This document shows, piece by piece, positions 1 to 7,326 of a stretch of 9,627 nt of DNA. The stretch lies in the NCBI GenBank assembly GCA_015222115.1, contig JADFUO010000214.1, positions 1 through 9,627 on the forward strand, given 5' to 3'. The DNA is from Bacteroidota bacterium. Its GTDB lineage: Bacteria > Bacteroidota > Bacteroidia > Bacteroidales > JADFUO01. A program made the position numbers and the translations under genes. Each line of letters opens with the position of its first letter. The stretch's first letter is position 1. The notes under the pieces are model-generated. The model was not told where the DNA came from, made no database searches, and worked only from the letters and a program-made list of their open reading frames with translations.

Positions 1-2
1 AT

Positions 3-68
3 GTGCGATGGATAGAGGAAAGCAAAACGGGAAACCCCGATTTAGAAATACCCAAATTTGGGGATTGA
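3..68 (+). CDS. possible C-terminal end of a protein that begins upstream of the window
   Basis: Reading from base 3 gives 21 open codons ending in TGA at 66-68. The peptide reads VRWIEESKTGNPDLEIPKFG plus a final Asp, a protein-like mix of charged and hydrophobic residues. The other plus frames are poorer: frame 1 stops after four codons, and frame 2 gives a less natural, Arg/Asn/Gln-rich peptide. The family is not recognisable from so few residues. It would be a co-directional neighbour of the glycosyltransferase, separated by a 134-base gap that contains a promoter-like box. The frame could be open by chance, and only the sequence upstream can settle it. Confidence 0.4.
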   Translation: MRWIEESKTGNPDLEIPKFGD

Positions 69-103
69 AAAGAAACCAAATTTAATGGTATTTCTTAATC
101 GTA

Positions 104-121
104 GAAAATTCGTGAATTTTC
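104..121. repeat. perfect dyad GAAAATTC-GT-GAATTTTC
   Basis: Two 8-base arms form a perfect inverted repeat around a 2-base centre, 82 bases before the glycosyltransferase start. The spacer is too short and the stem too AT-rich for a convincing intrinsic terminator, although T-rich DNA follows. The symmetry would suit a dimeric DNA-binding protein, which is inference. AT-rich DNA produces such dyads by chance fairly often. Confidence 0.35.
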
Positions 122-171
122 CGGATTAATATTTGTTTTTCTAAAAAATATTATTCAAAACTATCTTTTTG

Positions 172-179
172 TAACTTTG
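172..179 (+). promoter_or_regulatory. Bacteroidetes -7 box (TAACTTTG) for the glycosyltransferase
   Basis: TAACTTTG matches the TAnnTTTG -7 consensus of the Bacteroidetes housekeeping sigma factor. It ends 23 bases before the ATG at 203, implying a short leader. No TTTG lies 19-21 bases upstream, so the -33 half is weak or absent. The call rests on the -7 match and its position. Confidence 0.5.
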
Positions 180-202
180 CCCGGAATTTTTATCAATAAT
201 AA

Positions 203-1075
203 ATGAAAGTTTCGGGCTTTACAATTATCAGAAACGGAATTAAATTTGATTTTCCGATCGTTGAGGCAATAATATCCATTCTTCCGGTTTGCGATGAAAT
301 GATAGTGGCAGTTGGCAATTCAGAGGATGATACACTGGGATTAATTAAAAGTATAGATTCAGAAAAGATCAGGATTATTGAAACCATCTGGGATGATTCT
401 TTAAGAGAAGGAGGAAAGGTGCTGGCTGTTGAAACCGATAAAGCATTTGATGCCATTTCTCCTGACAGCGATTGGGCATTCTATATCCAGGCTGATGAGG
501 TAATGTCGGAAAAAGATATGCCGGCAATAAAGGAAGCAATGTTAAAATGGAAAGATAATACAAAAGTTGAGGGCTTACTTTTTAAACATATTAATTTTTA
601 CGGTTCGTTTGATTATATTGCCGATTCAAGAAAATGGTTATATAACCAAATACGTGTTATCAGAAATGATAAACAAATCCATTCATGGAAAGATGCGATG
701 AGTTTCAGGAAAAATAATAAACTCTTAAAAGTTAAACCTGTAAATGCAACTGTTTATCACTATGGCTGGGTAAAACATCCGAAAGCACAGCAAGCTAAAC
801 GTGAAGCTTTTGAAAAGCTTTGGCATAACGATGATTATGTTGAAAAATATATTGCTCAAACAAATGAATTTGATTATTCAAAAATTGATACACTTACAAA
901 ATTTGAAGGTGAACATCCCGAGGTTATGAAAGAAAGGATTAACAAACAAAACTGGACTTTCGACTTTGATCCAACCCAAGGAATAAAACTCTCGCCCAGA
1001 CTAAGATTCCTTAATTATCTGGAAAAAGCAACCGGTTTGGAAATCGGACGACATAAAAATTATAAGAAGATATAA
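203..1075 (+). CDS. family 2 (GT-A fold) glycosyltransferase
   Basis: A 290-residue protein expected to transfer a sugar from a nucleotide-sugar donor, probably in the cytoplasm on a surface polysaccharide or glycoconjugate; donor and acceptor cannot be read from sequence. The N-terminus (SGFTIIRNGIKFDFPIVEAI, about 4-23) and 'CDEMIVAVGNSEDDT' (30-44) form the usual Rossmann-like start of GT2 enzymes. 'QADE' (96-99) occupies the metal-binding DxD position; Gln for the first Asp is, from memory, common in this subfamily. 'HYGWV' (186-190) and 'GEHPEVMKERI' (236-246) fit the C-terminal half typical of Bacteroidota members. There is no signal peptide or membrane segment, and the length suits a single-domain enzyme. 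The ATG at 203 starts exactly at the conserved core and follows a TAnnTTTG box. It stands alone, convergent with the MORN gene; its stop codon lies inside a heptamer repeat. Confidence 0.85.
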   Translation: MKVSGFTIIRNGIKFDFPIVEAIISILPVCDEMIVAVGNSEDDTLGLIKSIDSEKIRIIETIWDDSLREGGKVLAVETDKAFDAISPDSDWAFYIQADEVMSEKDMPAIKEAMLKWKDNTKVEGLLFKHINFYGSFDYIADSRKWLYNQIRVIRNDKQIHSWKDAMSFRKNNKLLKVKPVNATVYHYGWVKHPKAQQAKREAFEKLWHNDDYVEKYIAQTNEFDYSKIDTLTKFEGEHPEVMKERINKQNWTFDFDPTQGIKLSPRLRFLNYLEKATGLEIGRHKNYKKI

Positions 1076-1159
1076 ATTGGAAATCCATACGGACAAGTTT
1101 AGAAAATGGAAATTAGAAAATCTAAATTCCAAAATCTTAAATCTCAATTCTCAATTTCT
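1072..1159. repeat. heptanucleotide-period array A (ATAAATT, GGAAATC, then AAWTNNN units)
   Basis: ATAAATT (1072-1078) and GGAAATC (1079-1085) open the region. After 11 irregular bases, units of exactly seven bases run from 1097 to 1159: GTTTAGA, AAATGGA, AATTAGA, AAATCTA, AATTCCA, AAATCTT, AAATCTC, AATTCTC, AATTTCT. Most share AAAT or AATT at the start and vary in the last three bases. The array fills nearly all the space between two convergent genes. Its first unit contains the TAA stop of the glycosyltransferase, and its last two units overlap the TGA stop and final codons of the MORN gene. It is degenerate rather than freshly expanded. Confidence 0.6.
1107..1131. repeat. imperfect inverted repeat inside array A
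   Basis: TGGAAATTAGA (1107-1117) and TCTAAATTCCA (1121-1131) are inverted copies with one mismatch around AAA. Lying between two converging stop codons, the hairpin could act as a weak bidirectional 3' end. It is AT-rich, has a minimal loop and no clear U-run on either side, so it is not called a terminator. Confidence 0.4.
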
Positions 1160-1822
1160 ATCAGTATAATAAGATTCTTCCGAAATTATTTCACCAAATT
1201 CATAAGTGATCACCTTTTGCAAGCTTCCGTCATCATACCACCAACGCTCTTTGCCATCTTTTACATTATCAATATAATTAATTTCTCTTTTAAGTTGCCC
1301 GTTAGAGTACCAGGCTTTTTGTTTGCCTGTTCCTTTATGAAAATTTGCAGAACCTACAACTTTACCATTAAAATCATAATAATACCATAATCCGTCAAAC
1401 TTGCCCTTATAATACGAACCTTCAATTTGAAGTTCACCGATGGGATGCCATTTTTTATAACTGCCATGCAAAGTGTCATTAACATAGTTTTCCTCTGTAA
1501 TTTTTTTTCCTGATACATTCCATTCTATAGAAGTTCCGTTTAGCATATTGTTTAAGTAATTAGCCTCAGATTGTTTAACTCCGTTATCATACCACCTGAT
1601 TGTCAAACCATTTAAAATATTATCTTTATAATTTGATTCCAATTGTTTTTTCCCGTTTTCATACCACCAAACAGCTACACCATCAATTTTTCCTTTTTTG
1701 TATAGTATTTCCGATTTTTTATTTCCATTTTCCCAATAATTTATCTTTTTCTTATTACAACTGCTAATAAGTATAATTAACGGGATATAAATAAAAATAA
1801 TTAAATGTATTTTTCCGGTCAT
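1151..1822 (-). CDS. MORN_2 (YwqK-type) repeat lipoprotein
   Basis: A 223-residue protein with a lipoprotein signal: hydrophobic residues 5-18, then I-S-S-C with the lipidated Cys at 22. The mature part is almost wholly about eight repeats of 22-25 residues from residue 29 on, each with a pattern like 'W-Y-x-N-G-x-x-x-x-E-x-x-Y-x-x-x-x-x-x-G', the MORN_2 motif. Such proteins are often labelled 'YwqK family antitoxin'; that name is not supported here, since no toxin gene adjoins it and the protein is exported. It probably sits in the envelope as a beta-rich scaffold, with unknown partner. It starts 13 bases after the stop of the LysM gene, so the two are very likely co-transcribed. The ATG at 1822 directly precedes the signal sequence. 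The 3' end overlaps array A. Confidence 0.82.
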   Translation of the reverse strand: MTGKIHLIIFIYIPLIILISSCNKKKINYWENGNKKSEILYKKGKIDGVAVWWYENGKKQLESNYKDNILNGLTIRWYDNGVKQSEANYLNNMLNGTSIEWNVSGKKITEENYVNDTLHGSYKKWHPIGELQIEGSYYKGKFDGLWYYYDFNGKVVGSANFHKGTGKQKAWYSNGQLKREINYIDNVKDGKERWWYDDGSLQKVITYEFGEIISEESYYTDRN

Positions 1823-1835
1823 TTTTTGAAAGACA

Positions 1836-4079
1836 TTAATTAAATGCTGGATTTGGGAGTTTCTTTAGTTTATAATCCTCATATTTATAAATATTCCAAT
1901 AAGTATTTTCATATCCATTGCTACGTGAATTTCTTTCAAAATTTAATTTAGTATGTAATAAACCCGGATAAAAATATGGCAGGCAATTATCAAAATCTTT
2001 TCCAAATTTCATTAATGCACTTAAAAAATAAAATGCGATATCAAATCCCTCAAAAGCATATTGCTGTGGTTCTGTTCTATATTTTGATCGAAATCCCAAA
2101 ACAAAGATTTTAGTATTATCTTCATTATAATTGATGTAAGTTGGAGAAAACACATGTAGTTTTAAATTTATGAATAGCCCGGCTTCAATATCATTGAATT
2201 TATCCCACAAAGGCAAACCAATTACTTTAATATCAAAAGTATCTCTCAGTACTTTTAACTTTGTAAGGAAATCCAAAACAAATACCTTATCATTTGTAAA
2301 AGTTAAAATTATATTTTCACGGGCAACCGAAGCATTATTAATAACACCATATATGCTGTCGCGATCATAAATTACTTCGGTTATATAATTCCTGAACCCT
2401 GTACTATCGTCTAATGAATTTTCCAGTTGATCCCTAAAAATGACATTTTCTTCAACCTGAACATTTTCCATTAATTCACCTACAACCAAGGCAGTATCAT
2501 TTTCCGAACATTCTATTAAAATATTATAAAGTAATGCATTAGGTATTAACACGCTTTCGTTCATTACATTTTTTAACACTTTTTCAAAACGGTTAATTTC
2601 CTTGCTTCCACGGTATTTATTATGGCGAGCAAAAATAATTTTTGCATCAGGATAATATTCTTTTATAAATTCCGCTACCTGTTCTGCCTGAGCATTTAAT
2701 GAAGGATTAACTTTATAAACATGAGGATTGTTATACAAGATTTCATTCCTGCTTGATAAGGGATTTACAATGTTTATATTAAAAATTTTAGCAAAATTTG
2801 ATGCCAAAGTAAAATTTTTGCTATATAAAGGTCCGATAATCAGATCCATAGTGCTTAATTCGGGTTGTTGCAGAACTTTAATAGTTTTAGTAATATTTTG
2901 ATCAACATCATAAACAAACAAGCGTAATTTTAATCCTGATTTTTTTAATGAATCAACCGCCAACATAAACCCTTCATAAAACTGGATGAAATTAAATGGT
3001 TTAGCTGATAAGATATCATCAATTTCAAAAGGTTCTTCAATAATTAAACTATCAGCTTCTTCAAGATAAAACGGAAGCATAAGGGCAACATTATAGGTTT
3101 TTTCAATATTTTTAAATGCTTCGTTACACCTTATACTATCTATATTCAGCAGTTTTTCTTTTTTAATAAAATCTCCAGGCAAAGTATCGGATAAGGCTTC
3201 AGAATCCAAAATAATTTTTTCAACCGGAATTTTTAATATCTGCCCTTTTCTTAATTTATAATCAACGAGAGGATTTATTTCAAGGATTTCCATAACATCC
3301 AGATCATACTTTTTTGCAATCCGTTTTACATTTGATCTTTTTTGAATCGTATGACTGATGAAACCTTTATCGGATTTTTTTTTTGGAATTTTTATAATCT
3401 GTCCGATCTTCAGTTTTTCAGACAAACCTGGATTAATAATTTTCAAATTGTCTATACTGATTTTATATGTTAAGGCAATTCTGTATAGATTTTCTCCCTT
3501 TTTTACAATATGATTTATATACTCATCATCACTGATATCCTGAGGTTTTTGATCAGTTACAGGAGGTTCTTGAGGTTTTATTTTAGGTTTCTCGTAAGTT
3601 TTTACCGGTTTGGATTCATTAATAACCACTGGAATTTTTACATATTCACCTTCTTTCATTGGCTCAACAACATCAGGATTAGCCATTTTTAAATTATTAA
3701 CTGATACCATATATATATCAGCAATATCTTTAAATCTTTCACCTCGCCTTGCTACATGATAAAAAAATTCAAAATCTTTCCTGCTTAATGTTTTTGATAT
3801 TTCCGATTCACGGCTAACCAAAGGTATCTTTAAAATCTGATTAATTTTTATTCCTGATTTTGCACCTGGATTTTCATAAATAATATCGTCAATGGGAACA
3901 TTGTAAACTTTTGAAATAGAATATAATGTTTGCCCATTATCCACCTTATGCATATAATAATCTTTTCCATTAATGCTTTTAATAACAGTGGTTTTTGTAA
4001 CCGGAACATTTTCCTGTGCATAAAGCAGGTTTCCGATAAAAAAGCTAAAAACAATTAACAGAACAATATTTTTTCTCAC
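1836..4079 (-). CDS. exported protein with four LysM domains and a periplasmic-binding-protein-like domain
   Basis: A 747-residue exported protein. Signal peptide at 1-22 (hydrophobic core, then 'LLYAQ'). Four LysM modules follow at about 41-87, 105-151, 187-233 and 240-286, each with a variant of 'V-x-x-G-x-x-L-Y-x-I-A-x-x-Y' and ending in 'G-Q-x-x-K-I-P'. A Pro/Lys-rich linker (about 155-182) separates the second and third. From about 328 ('YNVALMLPFYLEE') to the end it resembles type 1 periplasmic binding proteins of the branched-chain amino-acid ABC type ('FNFIQFYEGFMLAVDSL', 'DLIIGPLYS', 'INIVNPLSS'). LysM binds GlcNAc-containing glycans, so it is probably held on peptidoglycan with the second domain sensing an unknown ligand or partner. 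No permease or ATPase is nearby, so transport is unlikely. GTG at 4079 is the only usable start: a stop lies three codons upstream and the next Met is at 43. It lies between guaA (73-base gap) and the MORN gene (13-base gap). Confidence 0.85.
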   Translation of the reverse strand: MRKNIVLLIVFSFFIGNLLYAQENVPVTKTTVIKSINGKDYYMHKVDNGQTLYSISKVYNVPIDDIIYENPGAKSGIKINQILKIPLVSRESEISKTLSRKDFEFFYHVARRGERFKDIADIYMVSVNNLKMANPDVVEPMKEGEYVKIPVVINESKPVKTYEKPKIKPQEPPVTDQKPQDISDDEYINHIVKKGENLYRIALTYKISIDNLKIINPGLSEKLKIGQIIKIPKKKSDKGFISHTIQKRSNVKRIAKKYDLDVMEILEINPLVDYKLRKGQILKIPVEKIILDSEALSDTLPGDFIKKEKLLNIDSIRCNEAFKNIEKTYNVALMLPFYLEEADSLIIEEPFEIDDILSAKPFNFIQFYEGFMLAVDSLKKSGLKLRLFVYDVDQNITKTIKVLQQPELSTMDLIIGPLYSKNFTLASNFAKIFNINIVNPLSSRNEILYNNPHVYKVNPSLNAQAEQVAEFIKEYYPDAKIIFARHNKYRGSKEINRFEKVLKNVMNESVLIPNALLYNILIECSENDTALVVGELMENVQVEENVIFRDQLENSLDDSTGFRNYITEVIYDRDSIYGVINNASVARENIILTFTNDKVFVLDFLTKLKVLRDTFDIKVIGLPLWDKFNDIEAGLFINLKLHVFSPTYINYNEDNTKIFVLGFRSKYRTEPQQYAFEGFDIAFYFLSALMKFGKDFDNCLPYFYPGLLHTKLNFERNSRSNGYENTYWNIYKYEDYKLKKLPNPAFN

Positions 4080-4109
4080 TTTATATTATTTTTTTTGAAT
4101 TACAAAAAA

Positions 4110-4127
4110 TAATAATAATTATTATTA
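4110..4127. repeat. 18-base perfect AT palindrome between guaA and the LysM gene
   Basis: TAATAATAATTATTATTA is fully self-complementary and sits 25 bases past the guaA stop and 31 bases before the LysM GTG. It could be a processing or regulatory element in a guaA-LysM-MORN transcript. An all-A/T trinucleotide palindrome may equally be a slippage product. No G/C stem or T-tract supports termination here, and no TAnnTTTG box was found in this gap. Confidence 0.45.
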
Positions 4128-4152
4128 ACGAATTAAATAATTTATAAATTGT

Positions 4153-5682
4153 TTATTCCCATTCAATAGTAGCCGGTGGTTTTGAACTTATATCATAAAC
4201 TACCCTGTTCACACCTTTCACTTTATTAATAATATCACTTGAAATCTTAGACAGAAAATCATAAGGAAGGTGCGACCAGTCGGCAGTCATACCATCGGTT
4301 GAACCTACCGCCCTCAATGCTACAACATTTTCATAAGTTCTTTCATCACCCATCACACCTACTGACTGAACAGGTAGTAAAATTGCTGCTGCCTGCCATA
4401 CTTTATCATATAAGCCATATTTTTTCAGACCTTCAATATATAAAAAATCCACATCCTGCAAGATACGAACTTTCTCTCTGGTTACTTCACCTAAAACCCT
4501 TATTCCCATACCGGGACCCGGAAAAGGATGCCTGCCAAGTATCTCGGGCGGCAAAGCAAGTGCTTTTCCTATTCTTCTTACTTCATCCTTAAATAAAGAA
4601 TTTAATGGCTCAATAACTTTAAGATTCATAAAATCGGGTAACCCACCTACATTGTGATGGGATTTTATTGTTGCAGATGGTCCGTTAACCGAAATCGATT
4701 CAATAACATCCGGATAAATCGTTCCCTGTGCCAGCCACCCAACATCTTCAATCTTATGAGCTTCTTCATCAAAAACTTCAATAAATGTATTACCAATAAC
4801 TTTTCTTTTTTTCTCAGGCTCGGAAATCCCTTTCAAAGCATCCAAAAAACGATCTTTTGCATTAACACCTTTTACATTCAGCCCCATATTTTTATATTGA
4901 TCCAAAACGCTTTCAAACTCAAATTTCCTTAATAAGCCGTTATCAATAAAAATGCAAAACAAATTATCTTCAATAGCTTCATATAACAGCATTGCCGCAA
5001 CCGACGAATCAACACCACCTGATAAACCTAAAATAACTTTTTTATTTCCAATTTTTTTCTTCAAATTATTTATTGTTGATTTAATAAACGAATCGGGTGT
5101 CCATGATTGCGAACAGCCGCAAATATCAACAATAAAATTTTTTAGTAAAACACTTCCTTCGGTTGTATGATAAACCTCCGGGTGAAACTGGATACCAAAA
5201 GTTTTCTCATTCTTAATCTGATATCCTGCTACTTTAACATCAGTTGTGCTGGTTATGATTTCGTAATTTTCAGGAATACTTAGAATAGTATCACCATGCG
5301 ACATCCAAACCTGACTATCATTTGAAATTCCTTTAAGCAAAGGGCTTTTACGATCAATATATAAAAGATTAGCCCTTCCGTATTCCCTGTTTTTTGACTT
5401 CCGAACTTCTCCTCCATCCAAATAAGCGATATATTGAGCACCATAACAAACTCCGAGAACAGGTATTTTTGATTTAATCAATTCAAGCCCGGGTTTTGGA
5501 GAATCTACATCCATAATTGAATATGGACTTCCGGAAAATATCATACCCTTGACATTTGAAGTAATTACAGGGATCTTATTAAAAGGATGTATCTCGCAAT
5601 AAACATTTAGTTCCCTCACTCTGCGAGCTATCAATTGTGTGTATTGTGAACCAAAATCCAGAATTAATATTGTTTCTTCCAT
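4153..5682 (-). CDS. guaA: GMP synthase (glutamine-hydrolysing)
   Basis: Converts XMP, ATP and glutamine to GMP, the last step of de novo guanine nucleotide synthesis, in the cytoplasm. At 509 residues it has the full bacterial length. The class I glutamine amidotransferase domain (about 4-190) shows 'GSPYS' (51-55), the nucleophile Cys79 in 'GVCYG', and His167/Glu169 in 'FHPEV'. The ATP-pyrophosphatase domain begins with the P-loop 'SGGVDSS' (221-227). The dimerisation/XMP-binding region carries '[19 protein letters not shown]' and the canonical C-terminus 'KPPATIEWE'. All catalytic residues are present. The ATG at 5682 begins the typical '[20 protein letters not shown]' start. It is first in a probable three-gene minus-strand unit, preceded by a consensus Bacteroidetes promoter about 65 bases upstream. 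No riboswitch-sized leader is present. Confidence 0.98.
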   Translation of the reverse strand: MEETILILDFGSQYTQLIARRVRELNVYCEIHPFNKIPVITSNVKGMIFSGSPYSIMDVDSPKPGLELIKSKIPVLGVCYGAQYIAYLDGGEVRKSKNREYGRANLLYIDRKSPLLKGISNDSQVWMSHGDTILSIPENYEIITSTTDVKVAGYQIKNEKTFGIQFHPEVYHTTEGSVLLKNFIVDICGCSQSWTPDSFIKSTINNLKKKIGNKKVILGLSGGVDSSVAAMLLYEAIEDNLFCIFIDNGLLRKFEFESVLDQYKNMGLNVKGVNAKDRFLDALKGISEPEKKRKVIGNTFIEVFDEEAHKIEDVGWLAQGTIYPDVIESISVNGPSATIKSHHNVGGLPDFMNLKVIEPLNSLFKDEVRRIGKALALPPEILGRHPFPGPGMGIRVLGEVTREKVRILQDVDFLYIEGLKKYGLYDKVWQAAAILLPVQSVGVMGDERTYENVVALRAVGSTDGMTADWSHLPYDFLSKISSDIINKVKGVNRVVYDISSKPPATIEWE

Positions 5683-5746
5683 TAAGATATTACGCTTTAA
5701 ATTTATTATTTTTTGCAGACTTATATTCCATTAGCAATTAAACTTA

Positions 5747-5777
5747 CAAATTTAGAATTAAGAATTCAGAACTCAAA
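5747..5777 (-). promoter_or_regulatory. consensus Bacteroidetes promoter for guaA (TTTG-N19-TAAATTTG)
   Basis: On the minus strand, TTTG (5777-5774), a 19-base spacer and TAAATTTG (5754-5747) match the Bacteroidetes -33/-7 consensus in both boxes and spacing. Transcription would start near 5740 and give a leader of roughly 60 bases before the ATG at 5682. It is embedded in heptamer array B, so changes in repeat number could alter spacing or upstream sequence. Confidence 0.65.
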
Positions 5778-5783
5778 ATTTAA
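5749..5783. repeat. heptanucleotide-period array B (AATTNAG type)
   Basis: Five consecutive seven-base units: AATTTAG, AATTAAG, AATTCAG, AACTCAA, AATTTAA. The leading AATT is kept in four of five and the last three bases vary, the same style as array A. It lies about 65 bases upstream of guaA and overlaps its candidate promoter. Confidence 0.55.
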
Positions 5784-5804
5784 TTATTATTTTCCCTTGA
5801 AAAT

Positions 5805-5848
5805 ATTAATTTACCAGTTGGAAAAATTAATTATTCAAACATTTGAAT
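5805..5848. repeat. two adjacent dyads in the guaA/hydrolase divergent spacer
   Basis: ATTAATTT (5805-5812) pairs with AAATTAAT (5824-5831) around an inner CC/GG pair, making an interrupted hairpin. Directly after it, ATTCAAA-CA-TTTGAAT (5833-5848) is a perfect 7-base inverted repeat with a 2-base centre, of the same form as the dyad at 104-121. Position between divergent genes fits an operator region, but no regulator is identified. The TTTG in the second dyad may double as a -33 box for the hydrolase gene. Confidence 0.35.
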
Positions 5849-5869
5849 TTTAGATTTTTTTTATTTTTG
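5842..5869 (+). promoter_or_regulatory. possible promoter for the alpha/beta hydrolase gene
   Basis: TATTTTTG at 5862-5869 fits TAnnTTTG, and TTTG lies at 5842-5845. The 16-base spacer is shorter than the usual 19-21, so the -33 assignment is doubtful. Transcription from here would leave a leader of about 95 bases before the GTG at 5971. Confidence 0.35.
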
Positions 5870-5883
5870 AATTATGAATCCGG

Positions 5884-5966
5884 TTTAAAAAGCCATCGGA
5901 TGACTAATATTCAAAAAATCGTCAGAAAAATATAATTATACTATTATTTAGATTTAAAAATCCATC
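5884..5966 (+). repeat. 14-base direct repeat TTTAAAAAkCCATC in the hydrolase leader
   Basis: TTTAAAAAGCCATC (5884-5897) and TTTAAAAATCCATC (5953-5966) differ at one base and lie 69 bases apart. The second copy ends four bases before the GTG start. The pair could be binding sites or a remnant of a small duplication; the rest of the leader shows little else. Confidence 0.4.
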
Positions 5967-5970
5967 AACT

Positions 5971-7326
5971 GTGAATAAAAAAAGAAAACAAAAAAAGAAA
6001 AAGCCAGGCATAATAAAAAAAATATTGTTAATCCTTTTATCAATAATTTTACTATTGATTATTGCCGCCCTCATCAGTTTTTATTTATGGAAAAGCAACT
6101 TAATCAGCAGTCTGGAACACGGGAGTCAAATTATTCAAACTTCAGTTGGTTCGGTTGAGTATGCCAAAATGGGCAAAGGACCTGTGATATTAATTTCGCA
6201 TGGAGGGGCAACAGGCTATGATAATATTTACATGTATAAAGATTTAGTGGATGAAGGATTTACATTGCTTTGTCCGTCTCGTCCGGGATACCTTCGCACA
6301 CCATTGGACGTAGGACCTACTTTTGAAGAGCAGGCAGATATGATGGCTGCTTTGCTGGATGCCCTTAAAATAAAAGAAAAAGTATTTATGCTTGGAATAT
6401 CTCTTGGCGGTCCCACTGCACTGCAGTTTGCACTCCGACATCCCGACCGCTGCAAAGGGTTGATAATGCAGGATGCTGTAAGTAAAAAATATCTCCCCAG
6501 TCAGAAAGCCAAAGACTCTTTTTTGGGAAAATTGTTCTTATCAAAATTTGGTAGTGATCTGTCGGGATGGATACAATACCTGGCAGTAAAATATGCCCCG
6601 GCATCAGTGTTTGATGAATATCTTCAGGTTGAAACTTTTTACGATAAAGATAAAACAAAGCAGCTTGCCGAAGAAATCATGAAAGATCCCAAAGAGGTTG
6701 AAAAATTAAAAGCATTAATTAATATGATTTCTCCAATAAGCAAACGAAAAACCGGGTTAGACAGCGAAATGGAATATGCAGCAAAAATTCCGAGATACCC
6801 CCTTGAAAAAATAAAAGTTCCCACGCTTGTCACACAAAGTAAGGTTGACAGGGATGTAGAATTTAAAAATGGTGAATTCGTTGCTAAAACCGTCCCAAAT
6901 GCCGAATTTTATATATTTGACGGCTTAGGACATTTATTTTGGTTTGGAGATGAATGGCAAACAATTTATTCCAAAATGGTCTCATTTTTAAAAAAACATT
7001 CAAAACCCGTAACTGTCATCAAAAATAAATTTTTATTTGAAACAACATGGGTAAGCAATATGGACGGCGCCATGCTGACAATAAACCCCAACGGAACATT
7101 TACTATTGACTACCCTTCAGTTGAATCTACAGCAAGCACCCAAGGCACTTATAAAATTGAAGGAAATAAAATTATTTTTCTGAATAAACCCGGCTCAGAT
7201 ATCTGTGATGGAATTGAAGGAACTTATCGCATAAATTTAAAAGTTAATGCTCTTGAATTTTTATTAATATCCGATAAATGCAAATCAAGAAAAAAACATT
7301 TTAAAGAAGGGTGGTTTAGGTTATAA
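5971..7326 (+). CDS. membrane-anchored alpha/beta hydrolase with C-terminal lipocalin-like domain
   Basis: 451 residues. A very Lys/Arg-rich head (2-17) precedes one membrane helix (about 18-39), predicting a cytoplasmic tip with the catalytic part outside the inner membrane. The hydrolase domain (about 55-345) has the oxyanion 'HGG' (77-79), the nucleophile elbow G-I-S-L-G (Ser144), a probable acid at Asp293 in 'SKVDRDV', and His321 in 'GLGH', so the triad looks complete. The substrate, perhaps an ester or amide, is unknown. Residues 355-451 form a separate beta-rich domain ('TTWVSNMDGAMLTINPNGTF', 'GTYKIEGNKIIF', 'C..GIEGTYRIN', 'ISDKC') resembling lipocalin-like modules; Cys412 and Cys437 could form a disulfide in the periplasm. 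GTG at 5971 is the only plausible start: the frame has no ATG between the stop at 5905-5907 and there. Single gene, divergent from guaA; its stop lies inside array C. Confidence 0.8.
   Translation: MNKKRKQKKKKPGIIKKILLILLSIILLLIIAALISFYLWKSNLISSLEHGSQIIQTSVGSVEYAKMGKGPVILISHGGATGYDNIYMYKDLVDEGFTLLCPSRPGYLRTPLDVGPTFEEQADMMAALLDALKIKEKVFMLGISLGGPTALQFALRHPDRCKGLIMQDAVSKKYLPSQKAKDSFLGKLFLSKFGSDLSGWIQYLAVKYAPASVFDEYLQVETFYDKDKTKQLAEEIMKDPKEVEKLKALINMISPISKRKTGLDSEMEYAAKIPRYPLEKIKVPTLVTQSKVDRDVEFKNGEFVAKTVPNAEFYIFDGLGHLFWFGDEWQTIYSKMVSFLKKHSKPVTVIKNKFLFETTWVSNMDGAMLTINPNGTFTIDYPSVESTASTQGTYKIEGNKIIFLNKPGSDICDGIEGTYRINLKVNALEFLLISDKCKSRKKHFKEGWFRL

Noticed and set aside
51..62. Palindrome CCCAAATTTGGG as an operator
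   Set aside because: It lies inside the possible tail of the upstream gene, and a single 12-base palindrome is weak evidence.
1107..1131. Intrinsic bidirectional terminator between the glycosyltransferase and MORN genes
   Set aside because: The stem is AT-rich with a 3-base loop and no clear T-run follows on either strand; kept only as an inverted repeat.
1151..1822. Antitoxin of a toxin-antitoxin pair (YwqK label)
   Set aside because: The protein has a lipobox and is made of MORN_2 repeats; the neighbouring gene encodes a LysM protein, not a toxin.
1836..4079. ABC amino-acid importer receptor
   Set aside because: The C-terminal fold resembles such receptors, but it is fused to four LysM domains and no permease or ATPase gene is present.
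4299..5170. Plus-strand open frames opposite guaA
   Set aside because: They are antisense shadows of a fully conserved guaA with no recognisable protein character.
5683..5746. Purine riboswitch in the guaA leader
   Set aside because: The predicted leader is only about 60 bases and shows no conserved purine-aptamer core or expression-platform hairpin.
5900..5935. Short leader peptide MTNIQKIVRKI before the hydrolase gene
   Set aside because: Eleven codons with no ribosome site, no attenuator and no amino-acid bias; it is easily a chance frame.
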